The notes beneath the pieces were generated by a model that was given only the letters and a program-made list of their open reading frames with translations, had not been told where the DNA came from and searched no databases. Source: Saccoglossus kowalevskii (Eukaryota; Hemichordata; Enteropneusta; Harrimaniidae). From it: DNA of 26,170 nucleotides. The position numbers and the translations under genes were made by a program. Below are positions 10,900 through 20,948 of the stretch, piece by piece (within the stretch, counting starts at the first letter, position 1; each line of letters begins with the position of its first letter). The stretch is from assembly GCF_000003605.2 (NCBI RefSeq), contig NW_003156590.1:1-26170 (forward strand), in the 5' to 3' direction.

Positions 10900-11284
10900 A
10901 AAGTGAAGTATAACAGGTCCCGACAACAAAATTATATGTGCTACTATTTTGGTACCATCACTATAGTGAAGTATAGCAGTCCCGACAACTAAATTATATG
11001 TGCTCCTATTTTGGTACCATCACTATAGTGAAGTAAAACAGTCCCGACAACTAAATTATATGTGCTACTATTTTGGTACCATCACTATAGTGAAGTATAA
11101 CAGTCCCTGACAACAAAATTATATGTGCTACTATTTTGGTACCACCCCTATAGTGAAGTATAACAGGTCCCGACAACAAAATTATATGTGCTACTATTTT
11201 GGTACCATCACAATAGTGAAGTATAACAGTCCCGACAACTAAATTATATGTGCTCCTATTTTGGTACCATCACTATAGTGAAGT
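10900..11284. repeat. H-rich territory
   Basis: About six units: H, GTGCTCC-H, H, C and again H with 62-bp tails, including GTGAAGTAAAACAG (about 11030; also about 17563, 19630 and 24138) and ATCACAATAG (about 11209). Confidence 0.72.
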
Positions 11285-12390
11285 ATAACAGTCCATGACA
11301 ACAAAATTATATGTGCTACTATTTTGGTACCACCCCTATAGTGAAGTATAACAGGTCACGACAACTAAATTATATGTGCTACTATTTTGGTACCACCCCT
11401 ACAGTGAAGTATGGCAGTTCCCGACAACAAAATTATATGTGCTACTATTTTGGTACCATCCCTATAGTGAAGTATGGCAGTTCTCGACAAAAAAATTACA
11501 TGTGCTACTATTTTGGTACCATCCCTATAGTGAAGTATGGCAGTTCCTGAGAACTAAATTATATGTGCTACTATTTTGGTACCATCCGTATAGTGAAATG
11601 TGGCAGTTCCTAGCAACAAAATTATATGTGCTACTATTTTGGTACCACCCCTATAGTGAAGTATAACAGTCCCCGACAACAAAATGATATGTGCCACTAT
11701 TTTGGTACCATCCCTATAGTGAAGTATAACAGGTCCCGACAACAAAATTATATGTGCTACTATTTTAGTACCACCCCTATAGTGAAGTATAACAGTCCCC
11801 GACAACAAAACTATATGTGCTACTATTTTAGTACCACCCCTATAGTGAAGTATGGGAGTTCCCGACAACTAAATTATATGCGCTACTATTTTGGTACCAT
11901 CCCTATAGTGAAGTATGGCAGTTCTGAACAACTAAGTAATATTTGCTACTATTTTGGTACCATCCCTATAGTGAAGTATGGCAGTTCCTGGCAACTGAAT
12001 TATATGTGCTACTATTTTGGTACCATCCCTATAGTGAAGTGTAACAGGTCCCGACAACAAAATTATATGAGCTACTATTTTGGTACCATCCCAATAGTGA
12101 AGTATAGCAGTTCCCGCCAACAAAATTATATGTGCTACTATTTTGGTACCATCCCAATAGTGAAGTATAACAGGTCCCGACAACTAAATTATATGTGCTA
12201 CTATTTTTGTACCATCCCTATAGTGAAGTATGGCTGTTCCGAACAACTAAGTTATATTTGCTACCATTTTGGTACCATCCCTATAGTGAAGTATGGCAGT
12301 TAGGGGCAACTGAATTATATGTGCTACTATTTAGGTACCATCACCATAGTGATGTATAACAGGTCCCGACAACAAAATCATATGTGCTAC
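11285..12390. repeat. M module, full copy A (contains an alpha core)
   Basis: About 17-18 units matching 13481-14530. The offset is 2,196-2,197 bp up to about 12120 and 2,134 after it, a difference of exactly one 63-bp monomer missing from copy B. Marks in order are TCCATGACAAC, AGGTCACGACAAC (11355), K unit, TTCTCGACAAAAAAATTAC, TTCCTGAGAAC, GTGAAATGTGGCAG, TTCCTAGCAAC, the alpha core (11681-11884), TTCTGAACAACTAAGTAAT, GAGCTAC (12069), two Q units, TTTTTGTACC and GGCTGTTCCGAAC. Near 12300 it carries TTAGGGGCAAC where copy B has TTCCTGGCAAC. Confidence 0.85.
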
Positions 12391-12458
12391 TATTTTGGTA
12401 CCATCACTATAGTGAAGTATAACAGTCCCGACAACTAAATTATATGTGCTCCTATTTT

Positions 12459-12520
12459 GGTACCATCACTATAGTGAAGTATAACAGTCCCGACAACTAA
12501 ATTATATGTGCTCCTAGTTT
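12459..12520 (+). repeat. Reference 62-bp monomer, H class
   Basis: This unit runs from one GGTACC (12459) to the base before the next (12521). After GGTACC it has ATCACTATAGTGAAG, then the tail AACAGTCCCGACAACTA, then AATTATATGTG. Composition is 21 G/C of 62. This subtype dominates the H-rich territories. Read in the frame that starts at ATGTGC, its 62-bp length places a TAA right after the CCC GAC AAC codons, so any reading frame carried by neighbouring 63-bp units ends here. The next unit downstream carries a private change (CTAGTTTGG for CTATTTTGG), which recurs at about 15468. Confidence 0.9.
12466..12477. other. Perfect 12-bp palindrome in the H-class monomer (one example of many)
   Basis: TCACTATAGTGA equals its own reverse complement, and the flanking base pair (A on both sides) breaks the symmetry, so the arms are six bases each. 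The palindrome is present in H monomers throughout the window. In P and C units (TCCCTATAGTGA, CCCCTATAGTGA) it is reduced to the central CTATAG; Q units lose even that. A palindrome of this size could bind a dimeric protein or form a small cruciform, but nothing here proves binding. Confidence 0.8.
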
Positions 12521-13332
12521 GGTACCATCACTATAGTGAAGTATAACAGTCCCGACAACTAAATTATATGTGCTACTATTTTGGTACCATCACTATAGTG
12601 AAGTCTAACAGTCCCTGACAACAACATAATATGTGCTACTATTTTGGTACCATCACTATAGTGAAGTATAACAGTCCCGACAACTAAATTATATGTGGTC
12701 CTATTTTGGTACCATCACTATAGTGAAGTATAACAGTCCCGACAACTAAATTATATGTGCTACTATTTTGGTACCATCACTATAGTGAAGTATAACTGTC
12801 CCTGACAACAAAATTATATGTGCTACTATTTTGGTACCACCCCTATAGTGAAGTATAACAGGTCCCGACAACAAAATTATATGTGCTACTATTTTGGTAC
12901 CATCACTATAGTGAAGTATAACAGTCCCGACAACTAAATTATATGTGCTCCTATTTTGGTACCATCACTATAGTGAAGTATAACAGTCCCGACAACTAAA
13001 TTATATGTGTTACTATTTTGGTACCATCACTATAGTGAAGTCTAACAGTCCCTGACAACAACATTATATGTGCTACTATTTTGGTACCATCACTAAAGTG
13101 AAGTATAACAGGTCCCGACAACAAAATTATATGTGCTACTATTTTGGTACCATCACTATAGTGAAGTATAACAGTCCCGACAACTAAATTATATGTGCTC
13201 CTATTTTGGTACCATCACTATAGTGAAGTATAACAGTCCCGACAACTAAATTATATGTGCTACTATTTTGGTACCATCACTATAGTGAAGTATAACAGTC
13301 CCTGACAACAAAATTATATGTGCTACTATTTT

Positions 13333-13395
13333 GGTACCACCCCTATAGTGAAGTATAACAGGTCCCGACAACAAAATTATATGTGCTACTATTTT
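13333..13395 (+). repeat. Reference 63-bp monomer, C class
   Basis: The unit runs from GGTACC at 13333 to the base before GGTACC at 13396, exactly 63 bp. It has ACCCCTATAG in place of ATCACTATAG and the tail AACAGGTCCCGACAACAA, one base longer than the 62-bp tail. This subtype commonly sits directly before an H-class 62-bp unit and forms the recurring pair inside the 188-bp trimers. Most other tails (TCCCTGAC, TCCATGAC, TCCCCGAC, TTCCCGCC, TTCCTGGC, TTCCGAAC) also give 63 bp. Confidence 0.88.
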
Positions 13396-13480
13396 GGTAC
13401 CACCCCTATAGTGAAGTATAACAGGTCCCGACAACAAAATTATATGTGCTACTATTTTGGTACCATCACTATAGTGAAGT

Positions 13481-14530
13481 ATAACAGTCCATGACAACAA
13501 AATTATATGTGCTACTATTTTGGTACCACCCCTATAGTGAAGTATAACAGGTCACGACAACTAAATTATATGTGCTACTATTTTGGTACCACCCCTACAG
13601 TGAAGTATGGCAGTTCCCGACAACAAAATTATATGTGCTACTACTTTGGTACCATCCCTATAGTGAAGTATGGCAGTTCTCGACAAAAAAATTACATGTG
13701 CTACTATGTTGGTACCATCCCTATAGTGAAGTATGGCAGTTCCTGAGAACTAAATTATATGTGCTACTATTTTGGTACCATCCCTATAGTGAAATGTGGC
13801 AGTTCCTAGCAACAAAATTATATGTGCTACTATTTTGGTACCACCCCTATAGTGAAGTATAACAGTCCCCGACAACAAAATGATATGTGCCACTATTTTG
13901 GTACCATTCCTATAGTGAAGTATAACAGGTCCCGACAACAAAATTATATTTGCTACTATTTATAGTACCACCCCTATAGTGAAGTATAACAGTCCCCGAC
14001 AACAAAACTATATGTGCTAATATTTTAGTACCACCCCTATAGTGAAGTATGGGTGTTCCCGACAACTAAATTATATGCGCTACTATTTTGGTACCATCCC
14101 TATAGTGAAGTATGGCAGTTCTGAACAACTAAGTAATATTTGCTACTATTTTGGTACCATCCCTATAGTGAAGTATGGCAGTTCCTGGCAACTGAATTAT
14201 ATGTGCTACTATTTTGGTACCATCCCTATAGTGAAGTATAACAGGTCCCGACAACAAAATTATATGAGCTACTATTTTGGTACCATCCCAATAGTGAAGT
14301 ATAACAGGTCCCGACAACTAAATTATATGTGCTACTATTTTTGTACCATCCCTATAGTGAAGTATGGCTGTTCCGAACAACTAAGTTATATTTGCTACCA
14401 TTTTGGTACCATCCCTGTAGTGAAGTATGGCAGTTCCTGGCAACTGAATTATATGTGCTACTATTTTGGTACCATCACCATAGTGAAGTATAACAGGTCC
14501 CGACAACAAAATTATATGTGCTACTATTTT
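13481..14530. repeat. M module, full copy B (contains an alpha core)
   Basis: Second copy of 11285-12390, lacking one Q monomer (AGCAGTTCCCGCC type). Private changes are CTACTTTGG (about 13643), CTATGTTGG (about 13708), TTATAGTACC for TTTAGTACC (about 13971, one base longer), GTGCTAATATT (about 14017) and GGGTGTTCCC for GGGAGTTCCC. Copies A and B are separated by about 1.1 kb of H-rich units, so module and H-rich spacer appear to have been duplicated together or interleaved. Confidence 0.85.
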
Positions 14531-15390
14531 GGTACCATCCCAATAGTGAAGTATAGCAGTTCCCGCCAACAAAATTGTATTTGCCACTATTTTGGTACCA
14601 TCCCTATAGTGAAGTATAACAGTCCCCGACAACACAATTATATGTGCTACTATTTTGGTACCATTCCTATAGTGAAGTAAAGCAGTTCCAGACAACACAA
14701 TTATATGCGCCACTATTTTGGTACCATCCATATAGTGAAGTATGGCAGTTCTGAACAACTAAGGTATATGTGCTACTATTTTGGTACCATCCCTATTGTG
14801 AAGTATAACAGGTCCCGACAACAAAATTATATGTGCTACTATTTTGGTACCATCCCTATTGTGAAGTATAACAGGTCCCGACAACAAAATTATATGTGCT
14901 ACTATTTTGGTACCATCCCTATAGTGAAGTTATGGCAGTTCCTGACAACTAAATTATATGTGCTACTATTTTGGTACCATCACTATAGTGAAGTAAAGCA
15001 GTTCCCGACAACAAAATTATATGTGCTACTATTTTGGTACCATCCCTATAATGAAGTATGGCAGTTCCCAACAACTAAATTATATGTGCCACTATTTTGG
15101 TACCATTCCTATAGTGAAGTAAAGCGGTTCCAGACAACACAATTATATGTGCCACTATTTTGGTACCATCCCTATAGTGAAGTATGGAAGTTCCGAACAA
15201 CTAAGTTATATGTGCTACTATTTTGGTACCATCCCTATAGTGAAGTATAACAGTTCCAGACAACTAAATTATATGTGCTACTATTTTGGTACCATCCCTA
15301 TAGTGAAATATGGCAGTTCCTGGCAACTAAATTATATGTGCTACTATTTTGGTACCATCACTATAGTGAAGTATAACAGTCCCGACAACT
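14531..15390. repeat. Mixed territory with epsilon module, copy 2
   Basis: P and Q units with AGCAG, GGCAG and AACAG tails. GTGAAGTAAAGC(A/G)G with TTCCAGACAACACAATTATATG occurs twice (about 14678 and 15120). Two consecutive CCTATTGTGAAG units lie near 14790-14870. GAAGTTATGGCAG near 14930 has an extra T. The segment 14911-15090 matches 3240-3420. The right part ends in GTGAAATATGGCAG (about 15305), which recurs at 15555. Confidence 0.7.
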
Positions 15391-16335
15391 AAATTATATG
15401 TGCTCCTATTTTGGTACCATCACTATAGTGAAGTATAACAGTCCCGACAACTAAATTATATGTGCTCCTAGTTTGGTACCATCACTATAGTGAAGTATAA
15501 CAGTCCCGACAACTAAATTATATGTGCTACTATTTTGGTACCATCCCTATAGTGAAATATGGCAGTTCCTGCAACTAAATTATATGTGCTACTATTTTGG
15601 TACCATCACTATAGTGAAGTATAACAGTCCCGACAACTAAATTATATGTGCTACTATTTTGGTACCATCACTATAGTGAAGTATAACAGTCCCGACAACT
15701 AAATTATATGTGCTCCTATTTTGGTACCATCACTATAGTGAAGTATAACATTCCAGACAACTAAATTATATATGTGCTCCTATTTTGGTACCATCACTAT
15801 AGTGAAGTATAACAGTCCCGACAACTAAATTATATGTGCTACTATTTTGGTACCATCACTATAGTGAAGTATAACAGTCCCTGACAACAACATTATATGT
15901 GCTACTATTTTGGTACCACCCCTATAGTGAAGTATAACAGGTCCTGACAACAAAATTATATGTGCTACTATTTTGGTACCATCACTATAGTGAAGTATAA
16001 CAGTCCCGACAACTAAATTATATGTGCTCCTATTTTGGTACCATCACTATAGTGAAGTATAACAGTCCATGACAACAACATTATATGTGCTACTATTTTG
16101 GTACCACCCCTATAGTGAAGTATAACAGGTCCCGACAACAAAATTATATGTGCTACTATTTTGGTACCATCACTATAGTGAAGTATAACAGTCCCGACAA
16201 CTAAATTATATGTGCTCCTATTTTGGTACCATCACTATAGTGAAGTATAACAGTCCCGACAACTAAATTATATGTGCTCCTATTTTGGTACCATCACTAT
16301 AGTGAAGTATAACAGTCCCGACAACTAAATTATAT
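15391..16335. repeat. H-rich territory containing delta copy 2
   Basis: 62-bp H units with GTGCTCC predominate. From about 15600 it follows the delta order: AACATTCCAGACAAC (C at 15749), TATATATGTGCTCC, ACAACATTATATG and AGGTCCTGACAAC. The distance to the copy at 23390 is 7,641 bp and to that at 8098 is 7,651 bp. A 61-bp unit near 15570 (TTCCTGCAACTAAATT) has lost bases. Three nearly identical H units in a row close the region (about 16170-16335). Confidence 0.75.
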
Positions 16336-16838
16336 GTGCTACTATTTTGGTACCATCCCTATAGTAAAGTATGGCAGTTCCCGACAAAAAAATTATATGT
16401 GCTACTATTTTGGTACCATCCCTATAGTAAAGTATGGTAGTTCCTGACAACAAAATTATATGTGCTACTATTTTGGTACCACCCCTATAGTGAAGTATAA
16501 CAGTCCCCGACAACAAAATGATATGTGCCACTATTTTGGTACCATCCCTATAGTGAAGTATAACAGGTCCCGACAACAAAATTATATGTGCTACTATTTT
16601 AGTACCACCCCTATAGTGAAGTATAACAGTCCCCGACAACAAAACTATATGTGCTACTATTTTAGTACCACCCTATAGTGAAGTATGGGAGATCCCGACA
16701 ACTAAATTATATGCGCTACTATTTTGGTACCATCCCTATAGTGAAGTATAGCAGTTCCCGCCAACAAAATTATATGTGCTACTATGTTGGTACCATCCCT
16801 ATAGTGAAGTTATGGAAGTTCCTGGCCAATGAATATAT
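16336..16838. repeat. Alpha module, copy 5, with diverged right end
   Basis: Left part matches 340-600 (offset 16,000). It then contains the alpha core (16515 to GCGC at 16713) with TTTAGTACC twice. Private changes are ACCACCCTATAG, one base short (about 16675), and GGGAGATCCC. To its right, near 16810-16840, lies one of the most altered units of the window: GAAGTTATGGAAG, TTCCTGGCCAATGAATATATG, marking a junction just before gamma begins. Confidence 0.78.
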
Positions 16839-17823
16839 GTTCTACTATTTTGGTACCATCACTATAGTGAAGTATAACAGTCCCGACAACTAAATTATAT
16901 GTGCTCCTATTTTGGTACCATCACTATAGTGAAGTATAACAGTCCATGACAACAAAAATATATGTGCTACTATGTTGGTACCACCCCTATAGTGAAGTAC
17001 AACAGGTCCCGACAACTAAATTATATGTGCTACTATTTTGGTACCACCCCAACAGTGAAGTATGGCAGTTCCCGACAAAAAAATTATATGTGCTACTATT
17101 TTGGTACCATCCCTATAGTGAAGTATGGCAGTTCCTGACAACTAAATTATATGTGCTACTATTTTGGTACCACCCCTACAGTGAAGTATGGCAGTTCCCA
17201 ACAACAACATTATATGTGCTACTATTTTGGTATCATCCCTATATTGAAGTATGGCAGTTCCCGACAAAAAAATTATATGTGCTACTATTTTGGTACCATC
17301 CCTATAGTGAAGTATAGCAGTTCCCGCCAACAAAATTATATGTGCTACTATTTTGGTACCATCACTATAGTGAAGTATAACAGTCCCGACAACTAAATTA
17401 TATGTGCTACTATTTTGGTACCACCCCTATAGTGAAGTATAACAGTCCCCGACAACAAAATTATATGTGCTACTATTTTGGTACCATCCCTTTAGTGAAG
17501 TATAGCAGTTCCCGCCAACAAAATTATATGTGCTACTATTTTGGTACCATCACTATAGTGAAGTAAAACAGTCCCGACAACTAAATTATATGTGCTACTA
17601 TTTTGGTACCATCACTATAGTGAAGTATAACAGTCCCTGACAACAAAATTATATGTGCTACTATTTTGGTACCACCCCTATAGTGAAGTATAACAGGTCC
17701 CGACAACAAAATTATATGTGCTACTATTTTGGTACCATCACTATAGTGAAGTATAACAGTCCCGACAACTAAATTATATGTGCTCCTATTTTGGTACCAT
17801 CACTATAGTGAAGTATAACAGTC
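16839..17823. repeat. Gamma module, copy 1
   Basis: About 15-16 units matching 18917-19890 at a constant 2,067 bp, so with no net indel over almost 1 kb. Marks are TCCATGACAAC, CTATGTTGG, GTGAAGTACAACAGG (GTAC 16997), ACCCCAACAG, TTGGTATCATC with CCTATATTGAAG (17231), CCCTTTAG (17491) and GTGAAGTAAAACAG. The left end shares ATGTTCTAC (16839) with gamma copy 4 but not with copy 2. Confidence 0.87.
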
Positions 17824-18595
17824 CATGACAACAAAATTATATGTGCTACTATTTTGGTACCACCCCTATAGTGATGTATAACAGTCCCTGACAACAAAAT
17901 TATATGTGCTACTATTTTGGTACCACCCCTATAGTGAAGTATAACAGGTCCCGACAACAAAATTATATGTGCTACTATTTTGGTACCATCACTATAGTGA
18001 AGTATAACAGTCCCGACAACTAAATTATATGTGCTCCTATTTTGGTACCATCACTATAGTGAAGTATAACAGTCCATGACAACAAAATTATATGTGCTAC
18101 TATTTTGGTACCATCACTATAGTGAATATAACAGTCCCTGACAACAAAATTATATGTGCTACTATTTTGGTACCACCCCTATAGTGAAGTATAACAGGTC
18201 CCGACAACAAAATTATATGTGCTACTATTTTGGTACCATCACTATAGTGAAGTATAACAGTCCCGACAACTAAATTATATGTGCTCCTATTTTGGTACCA
18301 TCACTATAGTGAAGTATAACAGTCCCTGACAACTAAATTATATGTGCTCCTATTTTGGTACCATCACTATAGTGAAGTATAACAGTCCATGACAACAACA
18401 TTATATGTGCTACTATTTTGGTACCATCACTATAGTGAAGTATAACAGTCCCTGACAACAAAATTATATGTGCTACTATTTTGGTACCACCCCTATAGTG
18501 AAGTATAACAGGTCCCGACAACAAAATTATATGTGCTACTATTTTGGTACCATCACTATAGTGAAGTATAACAGTCCCGACAACTAAATTATATG
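17781..18595. repeat. Tetramer higher-order repeat (251 bp), three copies plus one extra monomer
   Basis: GTGCTCC marks (TGCTCC at 17781, 18032, 18282, 18345 and 18596) are 251, 250, 63 and 251 bp apart. The order in each tetramer is GTGCTCC-H with TCCATGAC, then H or C with TCCCTGAC, then C with AGGTCCCGAC, then H with the 62-bp tail. The 250-bp copy owes its length to GTGAATATAAC (about 18122), one base short. The extra 63-bp monomer at 18282-18344 has a hybrid tail, CCCTGACAACTAAATT. Confidence 0.85.
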
Positions 18596-18916
18596 TGCTC
18601 CTATTTTGGTACCATCACTATAGTGAAGTATAACAGTCCAGACAACTAAATTATATGTGCTCCTATTTTGGTACCATCACTATAGTGAAGTATAACAGTC
18701 CAGACAACTAAATTATATGTGCTCCTATTTTGGTACCATCACTATAGTGAAGTATAACAGTCCAGACAACTAAATTATATGTGCTCCTATTTTGATACCA
18801 TCCCTATAGTGAAGTATGGCAGTTCCCGACAAAAAAATTATATGTGCTACTATTTTGGTACCATCACTATAGTGAAGTATAACAGTCCAGACAACTAAAT
18901 TATATGTGCTCCTATT
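18596..18916. repeat. Homogenized run of 62-bp H monomers
   Basis: TGCTCC lies at 18596, 18658, 18720 and 18782, spacing exactly 62. The units have AGTCCAGACAAC in place of AGTCCCGACAAC, so they have lost the CpG, and the three complete copies look identical. The run ends in TTTGATACCATCC (GATACC at 18794), which recurs at 19922 and, with ACCCC, at 24618. It looks like a recent single-monomer amplification. Confidence 0.83.
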
Positions 18917-19890
18917 TTGGTACCATCACTATAGTGAAGTATAACAGTCCCGACAACTAAATTATATGTGCTCCTATTTTGGTACCATCACTATAGTGAA
19001 GTATAACAGTCCATGACAACAAAATTATATGTGCTACTATGTTGGTACCACCCCTATAGTGAAGTACAACAGGTCCCGACAACTAAATTATATGTGCTAC
19101 TATTTTGGTACCACCCCAACAGTGAAGTATGGCAGTTCCCGACAAAAAAATTATATGTGCTACTATTTTGGTACCATCCCTATAGTGAAGTATGGCAGTT
19201 CCTGACAACTAAATTATATGTGCTACTATTTTGGTACCACCCCTACAGTGAAGTATGGCAGTTCCCGACAACAACATTATATGTGCTACTATTTTGGTAT
19301 CATCCCTATATTGAAGTATGGCAGTTCCCGACAAAAAAATTATATGTGCTACTATTTTGGTACCATCCCTATAGTGAAGTATAGCAGTTCCCGCCAACAA
19401 AATTATATGTGCTACTATTTTGGTACCATCACTATAGTGAAGTATAACAGTCCCGACAACTAAATTATATGTGCTACTATTTTGGTACCACCCCTATAGT
19501 GAAGTATAACAGTCCCCGACAACAAAATTATATGTGCTACTATTTTGGTACCATCCCTTTAGTGAAGTATAGCAGTTCCCGCCAACAAAATTATATGTGC
19601 TACTATTTTGGTACCATCACTATAGTGAAGTAAAACAGTCCCGACAACTAAATTATATGTGCTACTATTTTGGTACCATCACTATAGTGAAGTATAACAG
19701 TCCCTGACAACAAAATTATATGTGCTACTATTTTGGTACCACCCCTATAGTGAAGTATAACAGGTCCCGACAACAAAATTATATGTGCTACTATTTTGGT
19801 ACCATCACTATAGTGAAGTATAACAGTCCCTACAACTAAATTATATGTGCTCCTATTTTGGTACCATCACTATAGTGAAGTATAACAGTC
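18917..19890. repeat. Gamma module, copy 2
   Basis: Marks are GTAC at 19064, TATCATC at 19298 and CCCTTTAG (TTTAG at 19558), each 2,067 bp after copy 1. Differences seen are AAAATTATATG versus AAAAATATATG after TCCATGACAAC, TTCCCGACAACAACATT versus TTCCCAACAACAACATT near 19262, and CCCTACAAC near 19830. Copies 1 and 2 flank the tetramer array at 17.78-18.92 kb as direct repeats. Confidence 0.87.
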
Positions 19891-20206
19891 CAGACAACTA
19901 AATTATATGTGCTCCTATTTTGATACCATCCCTATAGTGAAGTATGGCAGTTCCCGACAAAAATTATATGTGCTACTATTTAGTACCATCCCTACAGTGA
20001 AGTATGGCAGTTCCGACAAAAAAATTATATGTGCTACTATTTTGGTACCATCACTATAGTGAAGTATGGCAGTCCTGGCAACTAAATTATATTTGCCACT
20101 ATTTTGGTACCATCCCTATAGTGAAGTATAGCAGTTCCCGCCAACAAAATTATACGTGCTACTATTTTGGTACCACCCCTATAGTGAAGTATAACAGACC
20201 CTGACA
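19891..20206. repeat. Junction territory with indel-bearing units
   Basis: Begins with AGTCCAGACAAC, GTGCTCC and TTTGATACC like 18720-18840. Then follow TTCCCGACAAAAATT (short A run), TATTTAGTACC (about 19980), TTCCGACAAAAAAATT (one T short) and GGCAGTCCTGGCAAC (one T short). It closes with the beta opening, ATTTGCCAC and TTATACGTGC (20154). Clustered single-base losses suggest a recombination scar between gamma and beta, or local consensus error. Confidence 0.65.
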
Positions 20207-20948
20207 ACACAATTATATTTGCTACTATTTTGGTAACATCACTATAGTGAAGTATGGCAGTTCCCGACAACTAAATTATATGTGCTACTATTTTGGTACC
20301 ATCACTATAGTGAAGTATAACAGGTCCCTACAACAAAATTATATGTGCTACTATTTTGGTACCATCACTATAGTGAAGTATGGCAGTTCCCGGCAACTAA
20401 ATTATATGTGCTACTATTTTGGTACCATCCCTATAGTGAAGTATGGCAGTTCCCGACAAAAAAAATATATGTGCTACTATTTTGGTACCATCCCTATAGT
20501 GAAGTATTGCAGTTCCCGCCAACAAAATTATATGTGCTACTATGTTGGTACAATCACTATAGTGAAGTATAACAGTCCCGACAACTAAATTATATGTGCT
20601 ACTATTTTGGTACCACCCCTATAGTGAAGTATAACAGTCCCCGACAACAAAATTATATGTGCTACTATTTTGGTACCACCCCTATAGTGAAGTATAATAG
20701 GTCCCGACAACAAAATTATATGTGCTACTATTTTGGTACCATCCCTATAGTGAAGTATAACAGTGCCGACAACAAAATTATATGTGCTACTATTTTGGTA
20801 CCATCCCAATAGTGAAGTATAGCAGTTCCCGCCAACAAAGTTGTATGTGCCACTATGTACCACCCCTATAGTAAAGTATAACAGTCCCTGACAACAAAAT
20901 TATATGTGCTACTATTTTGGTACCATCACTATAGTGAAGTATAACAGT
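20207..20948. repeat. Beta module, copy 4
   Basis: Matches about 3911-4646 at a constant 16,302 bp. Four checkpoints agree exactly: TTGGTAACATC (3931/20233), AGGTCCCTACAAC (4021/20323), AGTATTGCAG (4201/20503) and CTATGTACC (4551/20853). Only a handful of substitutions is visible (for example CGACAACTACATT versus CGGCAACTAAATT, GGTACCATC versus GGTACAATC, CAGTACC versus CAGTGCC). Only one 59-bp unit is present, where copy 1 has two. Confidence 0.87.

Larger units (their letters stand above)
12391..13480. repeat. H-rich territory
   Basis: About 17 units, mostly 62-bp H with regular GTGCTCC units and C units between them. CTAGTTTGG near 12515 recurs near 15468. GTGAAGTCTAACAG with ACAACAT(A/T)ATATG occurs twice, near 12605 and 13035, marking an internal block of about 430 bp that is repeated. 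Two consecutive identical C units sit near 13333-13458. Confidence 0.75.

Noticed and set aside
12466-12474. Phage promoter-like TCACTATAG (as in the T7-type promoter core)
   Set aside because: Only nine bases agree and the upstream part of such a promoter is absent. The match comes from the palindrome TCACTATAGTGA and is repeated in hundreds of satellite units, so it is coincidental.
12481-12500. CENP-B box in the monomer
   Set aside because: The minus strand around the CpG (GTTGTCGGGACTG) contains a CGGG but lacks the TTCG at the required spacing and the A before it, so the established core pattern (TTCG, four bases, A, two bases, CGGG) is not met.
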